Shown here: piece by piece, positions 10,170-19,600 of the stretch | Position numbering within the stretch: the first letter of the stretch is position 1 | How the letters are laid out: each line of letters begins with the position of its first letter | DNA from: Bacteroidales bacterium | GTDB lineage: Bacteria > Bacteroidota > Bacteroidia > Bacteroidales > UBA932 | Assembly (NCBI GenBank): GCA_016282145.1 | Contig: JAEEJZ010000045.1 | Location: 1-64,000, forward strand | Length of the DNA stretch: 64,000 bases | Direction of reading: 5' to 3' | Program-made: the position numbers and the translations under genes | Notes under the pieces: model-generated | The model's database searches: none | Told to the model about the DNA's origin: nothing | The model's input: only the letters and a program-made list of their open reading frames with translations

Positions 10170-10964
10170 ATGGTCATTCTCATCACTGGCATCAGTTCGG
10201 GCTTCGGCAAGGCGATGGCGCAGCGGCTCAGCGCCGAGGGGCACCGCGTCTACGGCACCTACCGCAAGGTGCAGGAACGCCTGCCAGGCGTGACCTACCT
10301 CCAGGCCGATGTCCGCAGCGAAGAGGATGCAAAAAATGCCGTACAGGCCGTACTTGACGCCGAAGGCCGCATCGACGCCTTCATCAGCAATGCCGGTATG
10401 GGCATCGGCGGTCCGCTGGAATTCTGCAGCCTCGAAGCCGCACAGGAACAGATGGACACGAACTGGATGGGCATGGTGCGTTTCCTGCATTTCGTGCTTC
10501 CGGTGATGCGCGCCCAGCGCAGCGGCAAGATCCTCTGCTTCTCCTCCATCGGCGGACTGATGGGCCTGCCCTTCCAGGGATTGTACAGCGCTTCGAAATT
10601 CGCCATCGAGGGCTATTGCGAAGCGCTCCGGCTCGAAGTGCGCAGTTTCGGCATCGACGTCATCCTGATCGAGCCCGGCGATTTCGCCACTTCCTTCACC
10701 GCCAGCCGCAAATCGGTGGCGCAGGACGAGGCGTTTGCCGTCTATACGAGTTACCGGGACTCGCTCGCGAGCATCGAAAAGGACGAGACCGGCGGACTGA
10801 AGCCGGAATACCTGGCGGAGAAGATTGCCCGGATCCTGCGCAAAAAGCGGCCGGCGTACAGTTACATCATCTCCACTTTCGAACAGCGGCTGTCCGTCAC
10901 ATTGAAAAAGATATTGCCGCAGCGCTGGTTCGCCGCCATCCTTTCATCTTATTATAAACTATAA
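10170..10964 (+). CDS. SDR family oxidoreductase (candidate 3-ketosphinganine reductase)
   Basis: ITGISSGFGKAMA cofactor motif, NAG, YSASKFAIEG (YxxxK); starts 3 nt after the SPT stop codon. Confidence 0.85.
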   Translation: MVILITGISSGFGKAMAQRLSAEGHRVYGTYRKVQERLPGVTYLQADVRSEEDAKNAVQAVLDAEGRIDAFISNAGMGIGGPLEFCSLEAAQEQMDTNWMGMVRFLHFVLPVMRAQRSGKILCFSSIGGLMGLPFQGLYSASKFAIEGYCEALRLEVRSFGIDVILIEPGDFATSFTASRKSVAQDEAFAVYTSYRDSLASIEKDETGGLKPEYLAEKIARILRKKRPAYSYIISTFEQRLSVTLKKILPQRWFAAILSSYYKL

Positions 10965-11009
10965 TGAGGGGTTGCAAAGTGCGCTACTTTGCAACATCAA
11001 GATTAATAA

Positions 11010-12881
11010 ATGCCGAAATTTAAGATACAATACAACACAGCCTGGGGCGAAAACCTGGTCCTGGCCACAAGGTTCAGGAAGTTCCCGATGCAATGGAACG
11101 AGGGGAATGTCTGGAGCGTGCAGGTCAAGGAAAAGGACCTGCTGCAGGAAGGCGGAAGGTATGCTTACCTCGTAGAGCGGGACGGAATCACCCTCCGCTG
11201 CGAATGGGAGGACCATTACTACGATGCCCTGATGGCGGGAAAGACCGTCACCGACAGCTGGATAACGGCTCCCGAGGGCAATCCTTTCAACCGGAAGCAT
11301 TCCGCGGCGGTCTTTGACCGGCCGGGCTTCCGCGGCGCAGGCACCGCGATTCCGGTCTTCTCGCTGCGTTCGGAAAAGGATTTCGGCATCGGGGAATTCC
11401 GCGACCTGCGTCTGCTCGTAGACTGGGCGGCATCGACAGGACAATGCGTCATTCAGCTGCTTCCCATCAACGATACCACCCGTCAGGGCGGATGGGAGGA
11501 TTCCTATCCTTACAGCCCCGTTTCTTCTTTCGCCCTGCATCCGCTGTATATTCATCTGCAAGACCTCGGCATTCGCGAAACAGCGGACTTCAAGCGGCAG
11601 CAGGCGGCCCTGAACGCACTGCCGGAGCTGGATTATCCCGCCGTGTTCCAAGCCAAGACGACCCTGCTCCGCAAGGTCTGGGAACGCCGCGGCGCAAAGG
11701 ATATCGCATCGGCCGCTTTCCGGGACTTCAGCTCGCGCAACGCCTACTGGCTGGATGAATATGCCGATTTCTGTGCGCAGCGCGACGGCTTCGTGCCCGA
11801 ATACTACCGCTGGGTGCAATATCATCTGGACCTGCAATTATCGGAGGAAGTGGCCTACGCACGCGCAAAGGGCGTGTTTTTCAAGGGCGACCTGCCCATC
11901 GGCGTCAGTGCGGACAGCGCCGACGCCCATTTCCACCCGAAACTCTTCAACCTGGACAGTTGCGCCGGAGCCCCGCCGGACTTTTTCTCCGCCGACGGCC
12001 AGAACTGGGGCTTCCCGACCTATAACTGGGAAGCGATGGCGCGGGACGGCTACGCCTGGTGGAAGCGGCGCCTGCTGAAGATGGCCGAATACTTCGACGC
12101 CTTCCGCATCGACCATATCCTGGGCTTTTTCCGCATCTGGGAGATCCCCGTCCGCGAAAAAAGCGGAAAGATGGGGCATTTTAACCCCTCGCTGCCCTAT
12201 ACGCGCGAGGAAATACGGGCGATGGGGCTGGACGGCTTCAAGGGGCTGTTCCTGCCCGATCCGCGCCATCGCGGCTGCCTGGTTCCGCGCATTTCGCCGG
12301 AAACCGAAGGCCTTTCGCCCGCACAACAGCGGCGCTTCGGTGCCCTTTACGACGATTTCTTCTTCCATCGGCACGAGGCTTTCTGGAAACGCAATGCGGA
12401 AAAGAAACTGCCCGAACTGCTGCGCGTGACGGGAATGCTCGCCTGCGGCGAAGACCTCGGCATGATTCCCGCCTGCGTCCCGGAGGTAATGGCGCAGGAG
12501 CGCATCCTTTCCCTGGAAATGCCGATGATGGAAAAGGGCCGCCACTGGCCATATTTAAGCGTCTGCACCACGGCCAGTCACGACATGGATACGCTGCGCA
12601 TGCAGGGCGGAGCCGACCGCAGTCCGCAGGAATGCCGGCAGATTATCCGCGGAATTCTCGCTTCCGCGTCGATGCTTGCGATTCTTCCCTTACAGGACTG
12701 GCTGTCGCTGGACGGAACGCACCGCCGGGCGGATTACCGTGAGGAACGTATCAACCAGCCGGCCGACCCGCATCACCACTGGCGCTACCGCCTGCATTTC
12801 AATGTGGAGGAACTGGCGTCGATGTCCGACTGGAACACCGCCCTCGCCGCGCTGCTCAAGGAGAGCGCCCGTACCGCATAA
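11010..12881 (+). CDS. malQ: 4-alpha-glucanotransferase (GH77) with N-terminal CBM20-like domain
   Basis: FSLRSEKDFGIGEFRDL, FDAFRIDHILGFFRIWEIP, CGEDLGMIP; N-terminal starch-binding-like region. Confidence 0.9.
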   Translation: MPKFKIQYNTAWGENLVLATRFRKFPMQWNEGNVWSVQVKEKDLLQEGGRYAYLVERDGITLRCEWEDHYYDALMAGKTVTDSWITAPEGNPFNRKHSAAVFDRPGFRGAGTAIPVFSLRSEKDFGIGEFRDLRLLVDWAASTGQCVIQLLPINDTTRQGGWEDSYPYSPVSSFALHPLYIHLQDLGIRETADFKRQQAALNALPELDYPAVFQAKTTLLRKVWERRGAKDIASAAFRDFSSRNAYWLDEYADFCAQRDGFVPEYYRWVQYHLDLQLSEEVAYARAKGVFFKGDLPIGVSADSADAHFHPKLFNLDSCAGAPPDFFSADGQNWGFPTYNWEAMARDGYAWWKRRLLKMAEYFDAFRIDHILGFFRIWEIPVREKSGKMGHFNPSLPYTREEIRAMGLDGFKGLFLPDPRHRGCLVPRISPETEGLSPAQQRRFGALYDDFFFHRHEAFWKRNAEKKLPELLRVTGMLACGEDLGMIPACVPEVMAQERILSLEMPMMEKGRHWPYLSVCTTASHDMDTLRMQGGADRSPQECRQIIRGILASASMLAILPLQDWLSLDGTHRRADYREERINQPADPHHHWRYRLHFNVEELASMSDWNTALAALLKESARTA

Positions 12882-12939
12882 TCTTTCGCCCCGGAATACT
12901 GCCGTCCACGCGACACGTAGCACCCCCTGGCATCTCCCG

Positions 12940-13147
12940 CTGCCCGACGCGGACGCGGAGTCTTCCAGACGGGTGGCCGGGACTTCTCTATGGGCGAGGG
13001 ACGTCATTTTGGCCAAAATGCGCCGTTTTCTTGCAAATCGATGTACCCGGGGTACATGGTTTTAGTGAAAATCGGGCTATTTTTAACAAAACGGCGTTCC
13101 TTTTGTGATGCGGAGTGCATATAAGCGTTGAAAAACTTTTTCAACGG
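12940..13147 (+). repeat. RAYT-associated long palindromic repeat, copy 1
   Basis: 12975-13130 aligns without gaps to 14266-14421. Contains catttt-ggcc-aaaatg (13005-13020), tgtacccggggtaca, cgccgtttt/aaaacggcg, and terminal hairpin cgttgaaaaa-c-tttttcaacg (13126-13146). Confidence 0.93.
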
Positions 13148-13171
13148 TTGATTTCTCTTCATCTTTGCAGC

Positions 13172-14086
13172 ATGGATAAGATGAGAAGATTGCGCCGGGA
13201 GTATCAGGCACTCCCAAAAGGATATTATCATCTTTGCACAGACGGTTGGAAAGATGGGGTGTTGTTCGGGGCGAACCGGCAATATGCTGCAGGCGTGACA
13301 AGTATCGCTTTAGCTACATTAAAGTACGAAGTTGTCGTTTATGCTTACGCGCTGATGCCGAACCATGTGCATCTGTTGCTCTCCGGAACGGGGAAAGATT
13401 GTGTGAGTACTTTTGACTTGCTGGTGCGGCGGTGCGCTTTGATGTTAAAACACAACGACGATCCTCCGCTTCCCAAGGGCTATGGTTTCAAGCTGGTTCC
13501 CATAGATTCCCAGGACTCTTTCCGTTCCCATTTGTTGTATCTGGCTCGCAATCCTTACGAAAAGGGATACGGAATTCCGGGATCTTATCCCTGGGGAAGC
13601 GATTATCTGTTATATAACCCTATTGGTGAAACGCTTCGGGGAGAGAGGGCGGGCACGATGTCTTCCCGTCGTGTGTCGTGCATCACCGGATGTACCGACC
13701 GGCTTCCTCCAGATTGGGAGATTCATACGGAGTTTGGCATACTTCCCAAGAATTTTGTTTCCATAGACAAAGCCCGTTCTCTCTTCCCTTCTCCCAAAGC
13801 TTATACATCGCGTTTGGTGAAAGATTACGAAGCCTTGCTTCATATCTCAGGAGCCCTGGACGAAACGATTGACTTATCTGATGCTGAAGTGGATGATATT
13901 TTCTATTCGCAACTTCGTATTAAGTTCCCCGGAAAATCGCTCGGGAGCCTGGAGGTAAAAGAAAAATACCAACTGGCCACCTGGTTGAGTAATAAATATG
14001 GCCTCTCGGCCAAACATCTTGCCCCCAGACTCCGCCTCAGTGAATATGCGATTACCCAGGCACTAAATGCCAAGGAGCGATGGTAA
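13172..14086 (+). CDS. REP-associated tyrosine transposase (RAYT/Y1-HUH) family protein
   Basis: YALMPNHVHLLLSG (HUH motif), LLYLARNPYEKGY (candidate catalytic Tyr), C-terminal HTH-like GLSAKHLAPRLRLSEYAITQAL. ATG 13172. Confidence 0.88.
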   Translation: MDKMRRLRREYQALPKGYYHLCTDGWKDGVLFGANRQYAAGVTSIALATLKYEVVVYAYALMPNHVHLLLSGTGKDCVSTFDLLVRRCALMLKHNDDPPLPKGYGFKLVPIDSQDSFRSHLLYLARNPYEKGYGIPGSYPWGSDYLLYNPIGETLRGERAGTMSSRRVSCITGCTDRLPPDWEIHTEFGILPKNFVSIDKARSLFPSPKAYTSRLVKDYEALLHISGALDETIDLSDAEVDDIFYSQLRIKFPGKSLGSLEVKEKYQLATWLSNKYGLSAKHLAPRLRLSEYAITQALNAKERW

Positions 14087-14265
14087 TCTTATCTCGTTAA
14101 AAAACAATAGATAAGACCGACGGTGCAGGCAGGGGAACAGTTCATCATTTGGCGTTTTTTCTGAGCAAGCAATAACAAATGTACGGCTTTTATATGAAAA
14201 CGCCAACCGGCCCGCTCCGCTTTTCCGCGTCCGCTTCGAAAACGGCCCGCCGCCCCGGTAACTTC

Positions 14266-14433
14266 GGCCGGGGCTTCTCTATGGGCGAGGGACGTCATTT
14301 TGGCCAAAATGCGCCGTTTTCTTGCAAATCGATGTACCCGGGGTACATGGTTTTAGTGAAAATCGGGCTATTTTTAACAAAACGGCGTTCCTTTTGTGAT
14401 GCGGGGTGCAAATAAGCGTTGACGACTCAACGG
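14266..14433 (+). repeat. RAYT-associated long palindromic repeat, copy 2
   Basis: Near-identical to copy 1, direct orientation, flanks the 3' side of the RAYT gene; ends in hairpin cgttga-cgac-tcaacg (14417-14432). Confidence 0.93.
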
Positions 14434-14469
14434 CTTGGACATACCGCCATTTATAAAAAATCGCTCCTG

Positions 14470-16605
14470 CTACCCGGCGATTGAAAAAGAGACGGAAGCG
14501 CTGCGGCCCTGCGGGTCGACGACGACCAGGGTGTGGCGGCCCGGGGCCGGGGCAAGTCGCAGTTCGTGAAGCAGTTGCGTCTCGCCGAGGTATTCGCCGT
14601 CCAGGTGCCACCAGAGGCGGGTTTGGGGTGTAGGATGCGCCGCCCGGAATACGGCGCTTCCGGCCGAGCCGTCCAGTTGGCGGGGAAGGCGGAGCACGCT
14701 GCCGCTTTCCGGGTAGATGAAGGCGGGACCGTCGGCGGGCGCCGGGGCCGGAGGATTGTATTCAGGGTGCCGTTTCCGGTAGTACCATTCCATCGCCGGC
14801 GGCAGACGGAACACCCCGCCCCGGTGATAGGGGCAGACGGGACTCTCTTCCGCCCGGGCGGGGAGGTGACGGCGCCGGTAATCCCCGCAGTCCGGCCCGC
14901 GCAGGAAGCCGGAGGCGAGGCAGACATCGGCGTACATCCCTCCTTCGGGCTCCTCGAACCAGCGTCCGTCTTCCGGCAGAAGGTTCAGCAGTTCGAAGAG
15001 GACGGGGCCGGCGCAGGAGGCACCGGTGAGCGCGGGAACCCCGTGTCCGTCCGCGTTGCCGCACCAGACGCCCACCGCCCAGCGGGGCGTGAGTCCGACG
15101 GCCCAGGCATCCCGGTAGCCGTAACTCGTGCCGGTCTTCCAGGCCGCCTTGCGCACGGAGGGGATTTTCCGCCAGTCCATCTCGTCGGCGCGGTTCACGG
15201 TGGAAAGAATCTCCAGCGTCTGCCATACGGCTACGTCATCCGTCAGCGGCCATCCGTCAGGCCGGCGCACGAAGCCCGCATAGGCACGGGTGATGTCCAG
15301 CAGGCTGCCTTCGCCGCCGCCCAGGATCAGCGAAAGGCCGTAGTCGTCACTGCTGCGGTTCAGGGTGCCCAGGCCGCAGTCCTTGAGCAATTGGTGGAAA
15401 CGGGGAACGCCGTAGAGGCGCAGCAGATGCACGGCCGGGACGTTCAGCGAGCGGGCCAGGGCCTCGGAGGCGGGGACGGCACCGTGGAACTGCCGGTCGA
15501 AGTTGTGCGGGGTGAACCCGCCGATGTTGACGGGGGTGTCGGGCAGCAGCGATTCCGGCAGGATCAGGCCCTCTTCCAGCGCCGCAGCATACAAAAACGG
15601 CTTCAGGATGCTGCCGGTGGAACGCGGTGCCGCGGCGATGTCGACATCCATTCCGTCCCGGAGACGCATCGGGGAACTGTTCCCGACATAGGCGCGGACG
15701 GAGCCGTCGGCAAGGTCGAGTACGACCGCGGCCATGTCGGCCGCCCCGCTGCGCGCGAGTTCGTCGCTGCAGCGGTTGACGACGGCTTCCACCCGCTCCT
15801 GCAGGGTGGCATCGATGTCCGTGCGCGTCAGCTTGCCTTCGGGCTGGGCGTCCACCAGGTGCCGGGCCAGGGAGGGAAGGGGATGAGGCGCTCCGGGCAG
15901 CGCTTCGCCGATCGCATCTTCGCAGGTCCCGGCGGAAAGATATCCGGCGTCGCGCAGGTCGCGCAGCAGTGCGTTGCGTTTTTCCAGGAGCCGGTCGCGC
16001 CGGCGTCCCGGATGGATGGCGGCGGGAGCATTGGGCAGAACGGCCAGCGTGGCGGCCTCCGCCCAGGAAAGTTCGCCGGCGGGCCGGCCGAAATAGCGCC
16101 AGGCGGCAGCGTCAAGGCCTACGACATTGCCCCCGAAAGGGGCGTGGGAGGCGTACATCGCCAGAATCTCGGCCTTGGAGCAGCGCGCCTCCAGCCGGGT
16201 GGCCAGCACGGCCTCCACGAGTTTTTGCCAGAGGGTCCGTTCCCTGCGGCGGGACAGGCGGATGACCTGCATCGTCAAGGTACTGGCTCCGCTCCTTATC
16301 CTTCCCGCGCCCAAATTGTCGCGCAGTGCGCGGCCGATGGCGAGGGGATCCACGCCGGGATGCCGGTAGAAGCGCCGGTCTTCGAAGCGGATCAGCGCCG
16401 CGGCGTAAGTGGCAGGTACGCTGTCGCAGGGCGGAAAGCGCCACTGCCCGTCCGCTGCGATGCGCGCTCCCAGCAGGCGGCCGTCCCGGTCGGTGACGAC
16501 CGTAGAATAAGGGGTTCCCTCAAACAGGTCCCGCGGCAGGCAGCAGAGCCAGCACCCCAGGATAAGGAGGGCGGGAAGGCCGAAAAGCAGGGCGCGCCGG
16601 CGCAT
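14470..16605 (-). CDS. pbpC: Penicillin-binding protein 1C
   Basis: Transglycosylase motifs FEDRRFYRHPGVDPLA, RIRSGASTLTMQV; transpeptidase RSTGSILKPFLYAAAL, KTGTSYGYRDAWAVG; C-terminal BiPBP-like domain. Confidence 0.95.
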   Translation of the reverse strand: MRRRALLFGLPALLILGCWLCCLPRDLFEGTPYSTVVTDRDGRLLGARIAADGQWRFPPCDSVPATYAAALIRFEDRRFYRHPGVDPLAIGRALRDNLGAGRIRSGASTLTMQVIRLSRRRERTLWQKLVEAVLATRLEARCSKAEILAMYASHAPFGGNVVGLDAAAWRYFGRPAGELSWAEAATLAVLPNAPAAIHPGRRRDRLLEKRNALLRDLRDAGYLSAGTCEDAIGEALPGAPHPLPSLARHLVDAQPEGKLTRTDIDATLQERVEAVVNRCSDELARSGAADMAAVVLDLADGSVRAYVGNSSPMRLRDGMDVDIAAAPRSTGSILKPFLYAAALEEGLILPESLLPDTPVNIGGFTPHNFDRQFHGAVPASEALARSLNVPAVHLLRLYGVPRFHQLLKDCGLGTLNRSSDDYGLSLILGGGEGSLLDITRAYAGFVRRPDGWPLTDDVAVWQTLEILSTVNRADEMDWRKIPSVRKAAWKTGTSYGYRDAWAVGLTPRWAVGVWCGNADGHGVPALTGASCAGPVLFELLNLLPEDGRWFEEPEGGMYADVCLASGFLRGPDCGDYRRRHLPARAEESPVCPYHRGGVFRLPPAMEWYYRKRHPEYNPPAPAPADGPAFIYPESGSVLRLPRQLDGSAGSAVFRAAHPTPQTRLWWHLDGEYLGETQLLHELRLAPAPGRHTLVVVDPQGRSASVSFSIAG

Positions 16606-19600
16606 TACCTCTTGACGACGGTCGTGCCGGAGGCGCTGCGGGCGTAAACCTTGGGCGCGTACATCGCGGAAGCGGAGACGGAAGGCAGGATATAACTACC
16701 CTCATAGGCTGCACGGACCCGCAGCGAGAAGCTTCTCGTCGCTCCCGGGGCCAGGTCGAAGAACCAGTCCACCCGGTCGTCCCGGATATCCCGGTAATCG
16801 CCCTCGTCGGCACCGCCGCGCAGGCGTTCATTGATGATTTCCCAGCCGGAAGGCAGCGGTACGCGCAAGGCGACGGAACTCTGGGCCACGGGGGTCGTGT
16901 TCCGGACCTTGACCTGGATGCGGAAGTCCGTTCCCTGGGAAATTTCCCTGACGGAAAGCGCTCCGTTGTCCGTGAAATAGCCGACACTGAGCGCCAGGCC
17001 GTTCGCAGCCGCCTCCACCTTTTCCTCCGCACCGGGCCTCCAGCTGCGGACGAGGGAAGCGCTCAGATAGCCTCCCGACAGGTTCTTCACGGGCACTTCG
17101 CCGGAAACGGGAAGGCGGTAGAGCGCGCCTTCGGAACTTACTTCCGTTCCGCCGACATCGGCAAGGATCCTTCCTTCGCCGAAGGCTCCGTGCAGGCGGT
17201 TCATCGCGATGGCGGCGAAGCTCGCTTCCTGCGTACTGTACCATCCGTCGTTGATCTCGGCGGCAAGCTGCTGCGCGAGCGACATCGCCCCTTCGTAATC
17301 ATTGCAGAGAATGGCGACGTCGAGCGCAACCGCCTTGTCGCGCAGATCGGAGCCGTAGGGCACGCTTTCGGCCGCGCTGTCCTCAGTTTCCTGCGAGAGT
17401 TCAGCAGCGGTTTTGGCCTTGCCGCTCAGGGCATAGGCCGCGGCGAGCATCATTCTTGCCCGGGGATCCCGGAGTCCGGCTTCCTTCAGCCGGTTCATCG
17501 CAGCGCCCTGGGCATTGCCGGCCGCTGCCAGGCTGTAAAGCCGGAAGCTTTCGTCCAGTTCCGAGAACGCCGAGGCTCCCGCAAGGCGGAACGCCTGGCT
17601 CAGGTTCTTCTGGTATTTCGTCCAGGCGGCCAGTACGCTGCCCTGCACGTCGAAGCCGCGCGCCTGCGCCATCGACAGGAAGAGTCCCGCCATCGAACTT
17701 TCCCAACTGCCGCTGTGCTGGGCATTGGGCCAGAGGAGGAAGCCGCCGTCGCCGTTCTGCCGGGCATAGAGCGTCTTGACGGTGGCGCTTACGATCGCCG
17801 CCGCCTCATCGGCCTCTTCCCGGGAAAGCATGGGCTGCAGGCAGAGTGCCGTGATGCCCTTGGCCGAGAGTTGCTCGGTGCAGTTGTAGGGATAGTCCCG
17901 GAGTTTCTTATAGAGTGCTTCCGCGTTGACGGAGGGGTAAAGGGTGAGTTCCAGGCTGCTCTGGCCCTCGCCGCCGTTGAATTTCGCCGCTTCCCCGGGT
18001 GCGAGGAAGCGCTGTGTCACGACGGTCTGTTCCGCATTGGGATTGCGCACGCTCAGGGTCAGCGCTTCGGTGGCCTTGTGGCTGCCGGAACTGGCGCTGA
18101 GGCTGAATGTCGCCACACCCTCGCCGGTCGTGCGGAAGCGGAAACGCGCCACGGCGCCGTTTTCTTCCGAGAAGGGAAGTTCGACGGAAGAGGCTCCCAT
18201 CAGGCTGACGGGGCCTTCCGTGCGGACTTTGACCTGGACTTTGCCGCTGCCCTTGTCTTCACTGAGCAGGTTGACGACCAGGCAGGACTCCTCGCCGGGA
18301 GCCGAGAGGCGGGGCAGGGAGCCCATCATCATCAGCGGCGCCTTGACCGTGACGGTCTTGTCCGTACTGCCCCAGGCGCCTTCGCTGCCCGCGACCAGCA
18401 TCGCCCGCAGGCTGCCGGTATACATCGGAAGCGTAATTTCGTGGCTGGCGCTGCCCTTGGTCAGGGTGAAGGGACCGAGGAACTGGACCACGGGGTTGAA
18501 GCGATTGTCCTTGCGGGGGTTCAGGATCCCGCCCTCGTCTCCGCCGATGGCGAGCATCCCGGCAAAACTGCCGCTTACGCTGCCCACCACCCGGTCATAG
18601 AGGTCCCAGGTGCGGACGCCCAGCGCTTCCGCCTTGTTCATCGCCGTATAGGGATCCGGCGTCTTGAAGCCGGTGATGTCCAGCAGGCCTTCATCCACGA
18701 GGGCCAGGGTATAGGTCATCGGGCGTCCGTCCTTCTCGGAGACCTTGACGCGGAACGGCTCGCCCGGCGCCACGGTCTGGGGAAGGCTGAGTTGCGGGTG
18801 CAGCCTCGCCCCGGGGTTCTCCACCTTGATGCGCTGTACTCCGTAGAGCCGCAAAGGAAGGTCGTTGTCCGCGTTTCCGCAGGGCTGTATGAGGGTGATG
18901 TGCACATAGAAGTTCGGCGCCATCTTCTCGTTGACGCGGATGGTGTAGGGCGTATCCTGGCTGCCGCTTGTGGCCACCCATTCGCGGGAGATGACCCTGG
19001 ATCCGTTCTCCAGGGAGACCAGCGCACGGCCGCCGGCCGCAGCGGGGATATAGACGGTCAGCTTCTCCCCGGGGGCGCAGGTGTTGCGGTCCATGGAAAA
19101 GCCCAGCATCGTCAGCGCTTCCGGGTCACGCCGGGAGGCGCGGCCCCTTTGCGCGGGCCAGTCCAGCATCAGCACTTTCCCGGCCGTATGTCCGGAATCG
19201 AGATCGTGGGCCAGGACCAGGTAACGGCCCCATTCGGGGTAATCCACCCGGAAATTGAAGGAAGCGTCCTTCTGGCCGGGGCTCAGCATGCCGTAGAAGA
19301 GGGGCTGCGCGGCGCTGCCGTTCACATAGGCGTTTTCGTCCAGGCGGCCGCCGTCCCACCACCAGCTCCATTTGAGTTTATAGACGCGGTATTCCACCCG
19401 GTGCCCGGTGATGCGCTTGCCGTCGGGGCCGGCGACCGCCACCCGGACCGTATGGTCGCAGTCCGTGTCGAGGCATTCGCCTTCCGGGAATTTCAGGCCG
19501 ACATACGCGCTGAACGGGGAATAGGGCAGCGTCATCGTCGTAAAACTTTCATCGCCGCCTTCTTCCTGGACGCTCGTGACGATAAAGGCATTGAGCAGAC

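Noticed and set aside
12992-13124. Shared small ORF (MGEGRHFGQNAPFSCKSMYPGYMVLVKIGLFLTK...) in all three RAYT-repeat copies
   Set aside because: Explained by DNA-level repeat identity and palindromes; both strands are open and the copies are too similar to show codon-level selection.
14152-14215. ggcgtttt...aaaacgcc inverted pair between the RAYT gene and repeat copy 2
   Set aside because: Short arms about 40 nt apart in an AT-rich stretch; not found around the other copies.
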